A DNA stretch of 64,000 nucleotides, from assembly GCA_011316305.1 (NCBI GenBank), contig SAUG01000117.1, positions 1 through 64,000 on the forward strand. The letters run 5' to 3'. The DNA comes from Rusavskia elegans (taxonomy: Eukaryota > Ascomycota > Lecanoromycetes > Teloschistales > Teloschistaceae). Below the pieces are notes generated by a model that worked only from the letters and a program-made list of their open reading frames with translations, did no database searches and was not told where the DNA came from. The position numbers and the translations under genes were made by a program. Shown here piece by piece: positions 1-10,566 of the stretch; the stretch's first letter is position 1, and every line of letters begins with the position of its first letter.

Positions 1-186
1 AAAAAAAAAGCAGGTACGAGACTGAGAGGTAAACAGCCGTTGGCGGGCGTTTTTGGTGGGGCCGTTTTGCCAAGCCTGTCAACCAATTTACGCGCTTGTT
101 CGTTCGGTACGCGTCTGCCTTTTCCGCCTTTTATTGAACGGCAGATCGTATATCGCTACGGACTTTGAGCATCATCCTCAGTCGTC
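1..186 (+). promoter_or_regulatory. Upstream region of RPA1
   Basis: Short gene-free stretch ahead of the RPA1 start codon. It opens with a run of A residues at the window edge and carries a pyrimidine-rich segment around 115-132. I see no defined TATA box. It is taken as promoter and 5' leader only because of its position. Confidence 0.4.
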
Positions 187-2248
187 ATGGCTCAGGACCC
201 TGCCTCTCATATCGATCAGGGCTCCCTAAGGTATGCCAAACTTCATCATCTCGAGACAGCAGACTGATGTTCTACAGCGCCATCTTCGACGGCAACCCAA
301 GCGCTACCCAGCCGGTCCTGCAATGTGTGCAAGTCAAGCCCATCGCTGGTCAGCAGGGCGGTCCAGAGAGATTCCGCGTTGTCTTTAGCGACATCTCCAA
401 TTTTGTACAGAGCATGCTCTCTAGTCGTACGGATGATCCCGTTCAAAGTCCGCATGGGTTCTAATTTGGCACAGAGGTCAACTACCATGTTCACGATGGG
501 AAACTGAGGAAAGGTGTCTTTGTTCGCTTGAAGTCCTACCAGACAAACGTGGTCAAGAACAAAAAGTAAAGCAGAAGCCACACTCCTTGTCAACCACGCT
601 GAAAGGATTGGCAGAATCATCATTGTCCTGGATCTCGAAGTCTTGGAACATCTTGGGGAAAGCGAGAAGATCGGAAGTCCACAGGCCTTGGACTCCAAAT
701 CGGAAGATGTCCAGCCGCAATCGACAACCATCCAAACAGGCGGCTTCTATGGCAATAATGCCCAAGCGCCGCCGCAGCAGTCTATCCCACAGCGAGCGAC
801 TACAAACTCTTCCTCGACCTCGCATGCCAACATCTACCCGATCGAAGCACTCTCTCCGTATGCACACAAGTGGACTATTAAAGCCCGCTGTACGAACAAA
901 TCCGATATCAAGACTTGGCACAACAAAAATGGAGAAGGCAAATTGTTCAGTGTCAATCTACTTGATGAGAGCGGAGAGATCCGAGGCACAGGCTTCAACG
1001 ACCAGTGTGATCAATTGTATGAAGTGTTTCGAGAAGGGGGAGTCTACTACATCACAAGCCCCTGTAGGGTTCAAATGGCGAAGAAACAATTCACGAACCT
1101 GAACAACGACTATGAGCTGACCTTTGAGAGGGATACAGTGGTGGAAAAGGTGAGTTCCCACGTATTGGCATTCAGGAGGTCAAACTTTTGCTCATACCCC
1201 ACAGGCGGAAGAGCAGGACGGAGTCCCGCAAGTTCGATTCAACTTTACCAGCATCGGCGACCTGCAGTCTATTGAGAAAGATACCACCATCGATACCATC
1301 GGCGTCCTTAAAGAAGTCGGCGAGACCTCCCAGATCGTTTCAAAAACCACCAGCAAACCGTACGACAAGCGCGAGCTCACCCTCGTCGACAATTCCAACT
1401 TCTCCGTCCGACTGACTATTTGGGGCAACTCCGCAACGACATTCGATGTCCCACCTGAGTCTATTATAGCGTTCAAGGGCGTCAAGGTGTCCGACTTCGG
1501 AGGGCGAAGTCTTAGTCTCCTCAGTTCTGGTTCCATGACGGTCGACCCGGACATCAATGAAGCACACAAACTCAAAGGGTGGTATGACGCTCAAGGTCGT
1601 AACGATACTTATTCGTCTCACGCGAATGGGGGAGCTTCGATGGGGGCGGCCGGTGGTCGTATGGATCCAGTCAAAAGCTGTCAGCAAGTCAAAAATGAAG
1701 AATTGGGGTTCACGGAGGCCACGGATTACTTCACGACAAAGGCGACGATCATCTACATTAAAGGAGACAACTTCGCGTATCCGGCTTGTCTGTCGGCCGA
1801 CTGCAACAAGAAAGTGATCCAAGATAATGATGGGCAATGGCGCTGCGAAAAATGTGATCGGTCGCACCCGAAACCGGAGTATCGGTACATCCTGTCTGTC
1901 AATGCCAGCGATCATACTGGACAACTGTGGCTCAACTGCTTCGACGATGTTGGGAGACAGCTCATGGGCATGAGTGCGGATGAGTTGATGGAGATGAAAG
2001 AAACCGACGACAAGGCTTCAGAGCCTGTGTTCCAGAATGCGGCTTGCAGGACCTGGATGTTCAAGTGTCGGGCGAAGATGGATAGCTTCCAAGACCAGCA
2101 AAGGTGAGCGTTTCGACATGCTTTTGTCGGTTGGAAATGCTGACGGGTATGCAGAGTACGATATCAAGTGTCGGCGGCCAGCCCACTAAACTACTCTGCG
2201 GAGTGCACTAAGCTGGCAGAGATGATCAAGATGTACAGCATGGAATAG
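187..2248 (+). CDS. RPA1: Replication protein A large subunit (RPA70)
   Basis: Largest subunit of the heterotrimeric single-stranded DNA-binding complex RPA, acting in nuclear replication, repair and recombination. Six exons fit one frame: 187-230, 278-426, 475-565, 615-1149, 1205-2103 and 2155-2248, giving about 603 residues, the usual length for fungal RPA70. The N-terminal RPA domain has the conserved motifs QCVQVKP and RFRVVFSDISNFVQSML. A Ser/Gln-rich linker follows, then OB folds A and B (WTIKARCTNKSDIKTW; VRLTIWGNSA). The C-terminal OB fold holds a zinc ribbon: YPAC, then CNKK, then CEKC. All introns are GT-AG, 47-55 nt long, and each junction restores frame. The ATG at 187 is chosen because it splices directly into the conserved N-domain. 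Family assignment is firm; individual splice sites are inferred. Confidence 0.95.
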
Positions 2249-3056
2249 TTTGGGTGCCGATGATGTTGTCTATGAACGGGGACGGCTGTGTGATACACCC
2301 TTTGATGCTTCTATTTACATCGAAAATGCGCTCCGAGACGTTAAACCACATCAGAGTATGTTAAAGTGGAAGGTACTAAGGCTACATTGCTAATCGAGCA
2401 AGAAAGCTTCGACTTGTTCCCTAGATCACCGTACCGAGCGAACGTGATTACTACCCCTATCCAAACGGAGTGGCCTGGCGTGTATGGAATACTACTTACT
2501 CGAATCTCGTTTGCCATTTCCTATTCTTGCCGGAAAGCAGCTGCAACCACGCTGGCTATTCAATCCATGAGATCTGACGTCCTTGCATTCCTTGGCTCCA
2601 TAATCGATGTACTTCATGGGCCAGCCACTGGTCCCGGTAAGGTAAGTTGTGTTTGACAACCGTCAAGGTCTTGGTCCTCGCAGTTGAGTCTCTTCTCGTG
2701 TTCTCTCTATCGACTGCCCTGGCAGCGTACTTTGAAGCGTGTTGCTGCAAGAGCCAGGATGATCCCGCGTCTTTTAATTGGCGACTCCTGGTATCCGTCA
2801 GCCGCTGAGTTCATCATGCACCAGCAAAGGCTCTGCATAGCCAGCAAGGTATGTAAGTGCTCATGGAGCGCTACGGATCACCGGTGCCAGGTTCTTCTTT
2901 TTGTGTCAGCAGTCCCGTATCTGCCGCAGTATTGTCCCGCGAGTCTCCGCTTGGTCTTCGTGCACATGAAGATGAAGCGGTTGGATTCATTCAGCCGAAA
3001 TACGAGGATCAGGTTCGAGATGCTGACTTGTTCGACTTATTTACCTCAACGGCCCC
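2249..3056. other. Intergenic region, no gene recognised
   Basis: About 0.8 kb between RPA1 and the HET pseudogene. Short open frames exist on both strands but none shows a recognisable domain or plausible splicing. The right part probably contains the former promoter of the HET gene. Confidence 0.4.
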
Positions 3057-4766
3057 ATGTGGTTGTTACAAACGACGGAGCTCAACCTCTACCAAGTGGG
3101 CCTTCCGGATTCTGATGCGAAAGTCAACCCATTCCTTCCTTACGCAATCCTTTCCACACTTGGGACAACTAAGAAGTTTTGTTTGATGATGTACCGAAAT
3201 CTGCATCAAAGAAGCTTCAAGGTTACACCAAAATCGAACAGGGTTGCGCTCTGGCACGTTCTCAGAACTTGGAAGCCGTTTGGATCGACACGCGCTGCAT
3301 CAACAAAAGCAGCAGCGCTGAGCTGTCCGAGGCTATCAACTCAATGTATTCCTGATACCGTCGCTCCACTGTCTGCTACGTGTATTTGAGCGACTTCTCA
3401 TTTTCAGTCGACCAATATGGTACCAGCGGCATCAGAAGCCACGCATTTCTGGGCGAATTTAAACAGTGTAGATGGTTTGAAAGAGGCTGGACTTTGCAAG
3501 AGCTTCTAGCACCCTTCGACGTGGAATTCTACGACAAGCACCGACATTACATCGGTGATAAGGGGGACTTGGCTTCTCAGATATCAGCAGTCACGTGCAT
3601 TGACCAGCAATACATCACGGAATGGACTTCGATAAGCAAAGCCAGTGCAGCAGCCCGAATGTTATGGGCTTCGGAGAGAGAAACCACCCGGCTGGAAGAT
3701 CACGCGTATTGCTTAATGGGCCTCCTTGGAGTGAACATGCCACTGCTTTATGGAGAGGGACACCACTCTTTTCTCAGGCTTCAACAAGAGATCGCCAAAA
3801 ATCCAGACGATGAGTTTTTCTTCGCTTGGCATTGGAGGGCCTCGGACCTGATGATGGGAGGCTTGGAATTGGGTCTTTTCGCAGACCGACCTATTTTCTT
3901 CGCCGATTGTGGGCACTTCGTTCCGGTCCCCAGCTCCAAGAACGATCGGGCCCCTTACCCTTACACGGTCACCAATAAAGGACTGGCTATTGCTGGTCAC
4001 TACCTGACGCTTCGGTCTCCGGACGTTAATGGTCGGTTTCTCTTTTCTGAGGAGGACGTATTTCAGAAGTACCTGTTACTTCCACTCAATTGTGTGAGCG
4101 AGGAGTGCCCAGGGCGACCGTTCACAATCATTCTCAAGCGCACTGCTCATGACACGTTTGTTCGATTTCTCTCAAACGAGAGATCCGTCAACGAGAAGTA
4201 CGCTTCACATGACGAAGGTACTCAAAACCAAACGATCGACATCCGGCAACTACCTTATAAATCGACATCCATTTGTTTGGGAGCAAATGCGTATTCAAAT
4301 GCCTGGATAACTCCCAAGTCCTTCAACAGACATCGCTATGCATTGAAAAACTGGCGTGTGAGTGCGACCACCATGGTCATACCATCATCTTACGAGTGGG
4401 AGATACGCCTTGGAGCATTCCTGAACACCCGAGGATACGCCATCTTGTTTATTCAAACGTACTGGGAGGAGTCATTTGAGCGTTGTCCTCGACTTCCGGT
4501 TTCCCCTTGATGGAGGGCCCCAAGTCGCGTTGCATGCCCATGCTGATGCTATCACCTTCGCTGCGACAGTCAACGCTTACGCAGAAAGACCCGAGGTAAT
4601 CAGCCCTATACCAATCAATCAAGATGATCAGGAAGTACGAATCAGCGACGGCACCATTGTTCGCCTCGTACGTGTTCCCAGGCCTACTGATTCGAATAGA
4701 TTCGTTCTTGGAATTCTTCACCGTCGACCGTCGCTCCATAACGGAGGCATTTCTACATGGACGTAA
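3057..4766 (+). pseudogene. HET-domain (heterokaryon incompatibility-like) pseudogene
   Basis: Related to the fungal HET/DUF8212 family of allorecognition and cell-death-associated proteins. The start (MWLLQTT, then PYAILS) and later motifs (VWIDTRCINK, YVYLSDF, WFERGWTLQELLAP, AYCLMGLLGVNMPLLYGEG) follow HET family order. Reading frame is lost several times. One base is missing near 3152-3156, within what should be the AILSHTW motif. An in-frame TAA lies at 3170-3172 and a TGA at 3354-3356, where the family normally has Trp. A further frame change near 4470 moves the C-terminal tail (to about 4766) into another frame. The longest intact part is 3380-4510. Both stops could arise from C:G to T:A transitions (CAA to TAA, TGG to TGA). 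A translated fragment starting at the internal ATG cannot be excluded but would lack the N-terminal HET core. Confidence 0.85.
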
Positions 4767-5315
4767 CATTGCAACAAAAGATGTTGAATTGGTGCATTCC
4801 ATAACCTCCATGCTTCGATGGTGTGTTTCGTAAGTTCTCTCCCAAAGTCTAGCTCCCAGAGCGCTTTGTCTGGCACAACTCCAGCAAAGAATACCGAGTC
4901 GCTCCTGTACAAGTTATAATGTCCATACGTAGCCTAGACTTTTGGAAGATCGATCGCTGCACGGCTGTAGCTTTCCTGAGAACCCCGCTCCAATCAAGAC
5001 TCGTACTCGCATCTTGATGTTTGCATCGTCATTCCCTGGAATAACTGTATCACTTCATATACTCGTGTCTGTACAACATATAAATGCAATCTTCGAATTT
5101 CCGGTCCGAAGTAGTGGTCCCGGCGATATACATCGATTCGACTTCTATTCCAGACAAATTGAAAAAGTGCATGGAATACAAAATATTCGCCGTATCTATC
5201 AAAAACGCTACCAGATCCTCCCAAATCTCCCACCGTCCTCCCATTCCCAAAAAGATCCGTCTTTCCCTCCGAAATCGCCCCCTTCACCGTTCTCGATAAC
5301 AAAGGAAATCACAAC
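4767..5315. other. Intergenic region, no gene recognised
   Basis: About 0.55 kb between the HET pseudogene and the oxidoreductase gene. It has no convincing coding frame. The right end (about 5220-5315) is pyrimidine-rich and is probably the promoter and leader of the oxidoreductase. Confidence 0.35.
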
Positions 5316-6617
5316 ATGGGCGAAATCATGCGAGCAGTCGGTAAGTCCTCGTCACCAAAGGGCCGTCAAAGTACTTTCCTATGATATCCACAGCGCATCC
5401 CGTCCGCCCAACACCATACACAGCTCACACCCTTTTCAGTGTATTCCCCTCCCATCTCCAAATATTCTAATCCTCCATGTTCATCTCCCCAGCAATCCAC
5501 CCAACCGACGGTCCCGCCCCCGCCACAGCCCTCCACATAACAACCATCCCCAAACCCGCCCCCACAACCCCCTCCACCGCCCTCGTCAAAATCAAAGCTT
5601 TCGGCCTCAATCGCATGGATCTGCTGCAGAGAATGGGCATGTATCCCGTTCCGCCCCAGGCTCCCTCGACACTGGGCGTCGAGTTTTCCGGCATCGTTGA
5701 GGGATTTGGGGAGGGGAGTGAGGAAGGGCGGTAGGGGTTTGAAGTGGGTGATGAGGTGTTTGGATTGGCGTACGGAGGCGCGTATGCGGAAGTTATCGTC
5801 GTGAGTACGAGGATGTTGATGCGGAAGCCGAGGGAACTAAGTTGGTGGGAGGCGGCGGGCGTGCCGGAGGTGAGCTATATATTTATATTCCTTGCCCTCC
5901 TTCTCAGGAGTCATTCGATCGCACTCCCATGAGGACAACGGTTAGAAAGGACAAAAAAGCTACTGTTTTGATGACCAACGGGCGAGGCAGACATGGATCA
6001 CAGCAACCCAAGCCCTCTACCTCATCGGCTTCTTCCATCTAGGCCAATCCATCCTCTGGCACGCCGGCGCCTCCTCCGTCTCCATCGCCGGCATCCAGCT
6101 TTGCGCTACCGACAACGCCTCCCAGATCTTCGTCACCGCCGGATCGCAATCCAAAGTCGATTTCTGCGTCCGCGAACTCGATGCCACGGCGGGCTTCAAC
6201 TACAACACCCAAGATTGGGCCAAGGAGGTCCTTGCCGCCACGGACGGAAAGGGCGTCGATATCATTGTTGATTATGTGGGCGGGATTTATTTTCAGGGGA
6301 ATCTGGATGCGGTGGCAAGGGATGGACGGATTGTGCATTTGGGGGCGATGGGGGGGACAAGTTTGCCGGAGGGGACGGATATTGGCGCGTTTGTGAGGAA
6401 GAGGGTTCGGTTTGAGGGGAGCAGTTTGAGGAGTCGGGATGAGGGGTATCAGGGACGGTTGAGGGATATGGTTTTGGAGCGTGCGGTGCCGAAGTTGAGG
6501 AGTGGGGAGTTGAAGGTTTTTGTGGAGAGGGTGTTCGATTGGGAGGAGATTGTGCAGGCGCATTTGTTGATGGAGAGTAATCAGACGAGGGGGAAGATTA
6601 TTTGTAGGGTTGAATGA
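5316..6617 (+). pseudogene. NAD(P)H quinone oxidoreductase, PIG3/zeta-crystallin type, with one in-frame stop
   Basis: Medium-chain dehydrogenase/reductase family; members reduce quinones using NADPH. Three exons fit: 5316-5340, 5493-5869 and 5991-6617, giving about 342 codons, the family's usual length. Visible motifs are MRAV, AFGLNRMDLLQRMGMYPVP, GVEFSG, VGDEVFGLAYGGAYAE, then the Rossmann region (HAGASSVSIAGIQLC) and VDYVGG. The frame is complete except for a TAG at 5732-5734, just before the VGDEVFG motif. No standard-length intron removes it without losing conserved sequence. Either this is a very young pseudogene, the stop is read through, or the base is a sequencing error. The Rossmann glycine motif also looks imperfect. 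Family assignment is firm; functional status is unresolved. Confidence 0.8.
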
Positions 6618-7161
6618 GGGCGGGTTGGCTGATGGAGTTAGCATGGTTTATGAGTGAGGTATCGGTGGATTGGAAGGGTTGATGCAGTGTTCTGCGAATG
6701 ATAAGGCTATCTGCCGTACCAGACTCGTCACGAGGTATCATGCGATAGTGTTGAGAGTCGTACAGCAGCCGGTACCTAGATGAAGAATGATGTTCCAATA
6801 ACTCCTCCAAGTTTATCGTGTAGCTGCTACATTATAAATGTGATGATTCGTATAACGGATAGTAAGGAAACCTCTTAGCTGTACCTCAGGGCCGAGGGAA
6901 CACGCCAGCAGACGAAGGGAGATGTAGTCCTTAGATCCACAGCTTCACAACATGAAATGGAGGTAGTGAATATGGACGAATACACCAAAAAATCGACCAC
7001 ATCCGATAGCCCAAAAAAAGCTATTCCCTTCGAAGGAATTCGTAGTTCCCAGTGATCTTAAGCGCATCCCTGAAAATTGGAGGTCCATTGGAAATGATAT
7101 GAACTGAGCCATGAAAGTTCATATATGATACTATTTCGTTTCTTTCTCGTTTCTTTCTCGT

Positions 7162-7288
7162 AAGCAATCTGACGGTTAGGTAGTCCGCGGCGGGAATTCC
7201 AATTCATGAATCCTTCTACAGCGCGCTTCGGCTGCGATAGCTTACTTTTGCCTTTTTAAAGGTCCACCGTTCGAGTAGCTGGGTTGAC
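7162..7288 (+). repeat. Short dispersed repeat, copy 1
   Basis: About 125 bp closely matching 7485-7608 in the same orientation. Shared landmarks are GTCCGCGGCGGGAAT, CCTTCTACAG and CCGTTCGAGTA. Most differences between the copies are transitions. The internal CCGTTCGAGT faintly resembles a Pol III B box, so a short SINE-like element is possible, but no matching A box is clear. Confidence 0.6.
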
Positions 7289-7484
7289 CTTTTTGGCTGC
7301 GCCTTTTGGTTGAAACTTTTTGGAAATGTGACATAGCAATGAAATGCAAGCAGAGGCAACTGGTTTGGTACAGATTGCACTTGGTGTGCATGCAACGAGA
7401 ATATTCCTGATCCATTACTTGATATACCCCGTGGGAAAGATAAGGACATGTCTTTATATTATGCTGAAAGCCCTTCCCAAATGT

Positions 7485-7608
7485 AAGGAATCTGACGGTC
7501 GGGTGGTCCGCGGCGGGAATCCCAATTCACGAGTCCTTCTACAGTGCGCTTCGACTGCGGTTGCTTACTTTTGCCTTTTGCGGTCCTCCGTTCGAGTATG
7601 CGGGTTGC
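7485..7608 (+). repeat. Short dispersed repeat, copy 2
   Basis: Second copy of the repeat at 7162-7288, about 320 bp downstream and in direct orientation. This copy is slightly more GC-rich (GGTCGGGTGGTCCGCGGCGG against a more AT-rich version in copy 1), consistent with more C-to-T change in copy 1. Confidence 0.6.
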
Positions 7609-8290
7609 TAACCTGACTTTTCTTTTTGGCTCTTTCAAATGATGCGAAAAGTCTACTCAAAGACCCACACATTATACGGCTGGCGAATATAGAAATCACG
7701 ACAAAGTCTCTGGCAGATGGAATGCCTAGGAAACTCGGTACTTGCACATCTGTTGACTTTTCTTCAACACAAATCCATTGGGGGTGAATTTGGCCGCCTG
7801 TCTCCTCTATGAGGCAGGGAACTTCTCCGTGAGAATGAGAACACCAAATTGCTGAACAGGTGAATACTTGTATTTGCTTCTTAAAGTTTTCATATCATTG
7901 AGTCTTGCTGCATTTAGGGGGGCAATTTGAGCGGATTCCACCCCGTGGCTGGTGATTTACTACAATCTTAAATGGATCCAGACTGGAAAAGAGAAACCTT
8001 TTCTATCTTGTATCTTCTTTTTGTACCTTCCTTTGTACCCTGTGTCCGGACGGGGCTACTCGGTAGGAACTATGATATATCGTGAATGAATCATTGCAGC
8101 GCAGTACCTACGTCGCGCGGCTTGTCTCGAGACGCCCAAATGTATATTTGCATACCAGGAAGCTTGGGCTATCCAGCTTGGTTGGACAAATTTTGGCAGC
8201 GGAAGGCAAAAGACTCTGATATAGAAAAGACCCATGGAAAGACGAGACGACGAACTTGTCTCAGTGTTCAGACCACCTGGCGCTAGCCGT

Positions 8291-8615
8291 TCGTCCCGTT
8301 TTAACCTTCCAGGCCAAGGAGGCTATATATAGTAGCGCCACGCCTAGAGTCTCGCCGGCTACGATACGCCTAGAATATTGCGACCGTATCTTACGTGCCT
8401 AGAATATATCTAGAATATATCTAGAATCTTCGCCGAAAAGTCGCGACCGTTATAATCGTAGATTTTTTAATAATTAACGTATAATTCTCGTATAAAAAAA
8501 TTTAGTATTATTATCCGGATCAAATAGATTTTAATTTTCGAATTTTAACTAATATAATAACGTTATTATAGAATATAATAAAATAGAAAATATTAAATTT
8601 ATAATAGTAATATAT
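8291..8615 (+). repeat. Repeat R1, RIP-mutated
   Basis: Matches R2 at 10567-10889 in the same orientation. Landmarks shared by both are TTCCAGGCCAAG, AAAGTCGCGA, ATTTTTTAATAATTA and CAAATAGATTTTAATTTTCGA (one base differs). The middle parts differ by expanded TCTAGAAT-like motifs. Both copies are AT-rich, R2 less so at its left edge. Confidence 0.65.
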
Positions 8616-8641
8616 TAACGAATTCTATATCAGCGGATCCT

Positions 8642-9261
8642 AAAATGGATTTTCAGACTAGACCGGCTGACAGCCATCTCAATCTAAATAATCTAAATAA
8701 TCTAATTAATCCAAATAATCTAAAAATCCAAAAAGTAGATTTTCGATAGATTAAAACTCTAATAGTATCTATAGTACGAATATCTGCTTAGTAAGCAGCC
8801 TAAAATAGAATCTATATATAAACTAAAAATAAATCTATATAATCTAACTCGAAAATAAGGTTTAGCGGCCGCCGCTAAAAGCGGGAACAACGGAAGTCGA
8901 ATATCTATTTAATAAACCACGCTAGACCTAATCTAGTTAGATTCTAGTAAGGAAACCTAATATTTTCGATCTAGACGAAGCTAGTCTAGTATTATATATA
9001 GGCGTATATAGGCCTACTAACTACTAATAAAGACTTAAACGAGTTTAAAATCGAATCTCTAAATCTTTTTAGCCGTTTTAGCCGCTCAGCCGTCTTAGCT
9101 GTCTTAGCCGTCTCAGCCGCGCAGCTACGCAGCTTCGGGTATACCCGAGACCGGCTGATAAGCCGCTTATAAGCCGCTTTCAGCTATACCGGCTGAAAAC
9201 TGGCTAAGACGGCTGAGACGGCTAAAACCGGCTTCAAGCCGGTTTTAGAAAATGTTAATAT
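8642..9261 (+). repeat. Repeat A, copy 1 (about 620 bp, head-to-tail tandem)
   Basis: Begins AAAATGGATTTTCAGACTAG and ends near GGTTTTAGAAAATGTTAATA, followed directly by copy 2. It contains a run of short TTAGCCG/CTCAGCCG motifs near 9070-9120 that recur as their reverse complement (CGGCTGAGACGGCTAAAA) near 9200-9225, so this part can fold into a long imperfect hairpin. Copy 1 keeps more C and G than copy 2. Confidence 0.75.
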
Positions 9262-9867
9262 AAAATGGATTTTTAGATTAGACCGGCTGATAGCTATTTT
9301 AATCTAAATAATCCAAAAATTTAAATAATTCAAAAATCTAAAAAATAGATTTTCGATAGATTAAAATTCTAATAGTATCTATAATACGAATATCTATTTA
9401 ATAAATAATCTAAAATAGAATTTATATATAAATTAAAAATAAATCTATATAATCTAATTCGAAAATAAAATTTAACGGACGTTATTAAAAGCGGGAATAA
9501 TAGAAATCGAATATCTATTTAATAAACTACGCTAGATATAATCTAGTTAAATTCTAGTAAAAAAATCTAATATTTTCGATTTAGATAAAATTAGTCTAGC
9601 GGTATATATAGGCGTATATAGACTAATTAACTAATAAAGATTTAAATAAATTTAGAATCGAATTTTTAAATCTTTTTAACTGTTTTAGCCGTTTAGTCGT
9701 TTAGCCGTTTTAGCCGTTTTAGCCGTATAGCTACGCAGCTTCGGGTATATCCGAAACCGGCTAATAAATTATTTATAAACCGCTTTTAGCCGTACCGGCT
9801 GAAAACCGGCTAAAACGATTAAAACGGTTAAAACAAGCTTTAAACCGGTTTTAGAAAATGCTGATAT
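9262..9867 (+). repeat. Repeat A, copy 2 (more heavily mutated)
   Basis: Direct tandem copy of 8642-9261 starting AAAATGGATTTTTAGATTAG. Nearly all substitutions relative to copy 1 are C-to-T or G-to-A, for example CAGACTAGACC to TAGATTAGACC and GCGGCCGCC to ACGGACGTT. The GCCG-rich hairpin region is retained, as expected if mutation favours CpA sites and spares CpG-flanked ones. Confidence 0.75.
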
Positions 9868-9880
9868 ACGAAATAAAAAA

Positions 9881-9986
9881 ACGCGAAAATATATATTTAC
9901 CGTCCAGATTTCCTATTAAAATAGCTCGGAATAACTTCGACTATAGACGTTAAATAAACTAATAGATTATCGAAATAAACGACGAA
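9881..9986 (+). repeat. Segment B1, mutated copy of the sequence just upstream of DBP3
   Basis: Aligns to 10891-11005 over about 105 bp. Shared runs include CGAAAATATATATTTACCGT and AATAGCTCGGAATAACTTCG. Differences are predominantly A for G and T for C in this copy, with one apparent transversion and a couple of single-base indels. The counterpart (B2) lies unmutated immediately before the DBP3 leader. Confidence 0.7.
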
Positions 9987-10322
9987 TTTATTTTAGTATT
10001 TAGACTATTTGGCGCTAGCCGTTTTAATAAACAAACTTCGTAGAAAATCTGAAAAAAATTTGTTATAGGGTTACTTGGAGGTTCTGGTATCTCCAAAGGT
10101 TGATTGGATTTATTGGTATATCTGTAAACGGAAGTATAACGGGTAATTACTTTAAATTAATAAAAAAATAAATCAGTCTGATTACTAGAACAGTATATAG
10201 CGATAACTAATAAATTAAATACGAATTATAAAGGCGTCGAGTTCGAAATCTATATAGATAATAAGATTCTTTACTATTTAGATTACTTTTTAACTAAAAT
10301 AATTAAAACAGTTTTAGTTCAA

Positions 10323-10435
10323 AGTATTTACTTACTAAAACTATTAAAATTAAAATATTTATAGTATTTATTTACTAAAACTATTAAAATTAGAATATTT
10401 ATAATATTTATTTACTAAAACCGCTAAAATATTCT
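10323..10435 (+). repeat. 40-bp tandem repeat, about three units
   Basis: Three successive units of about 40 bp built on AGTATTTATTTACTAAAACT followed by ATTAAAATTA and AATATTTAT. Units start near 10323, 10363 and 10403, the last being partial. It lies within the AT-rich block between C2 and R2. Confidence 0.7.
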
Positions 10436-10566
10436 TTAGTATTAATATTAAAGCTATTCTGCGTATCTCTGCCTATCGAAGCGTAATAGGAAATCCTACG
10501 CTGTATTAAATACTACTGCGTTTCCGAAGACACGCCGCCTATATTTATAACAAATTTATAGATTTC

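Larger units (their letters stand above)
6618..8245. other. Gene-free transition into AT-rich repeat block
   Basis: About 1.6 kb downstream of the oxidoreductase with no plausible gene on either strand. It contains a pair of diverged direct repeats (listed separately) and otherwise unique sequence of moderate AT content. Composition becomes strongly AT-rich beyond about 8.4 kb. Confidence 0.5.

Noticed and set aside
5693..5734. Short intron ending in the TAG of the oxidoreductase to remove the stop
   Set aside because: Candidate introns are 17 or 39 nt (too short) or 57 nt (would delete the conserved GVEFSG segment).
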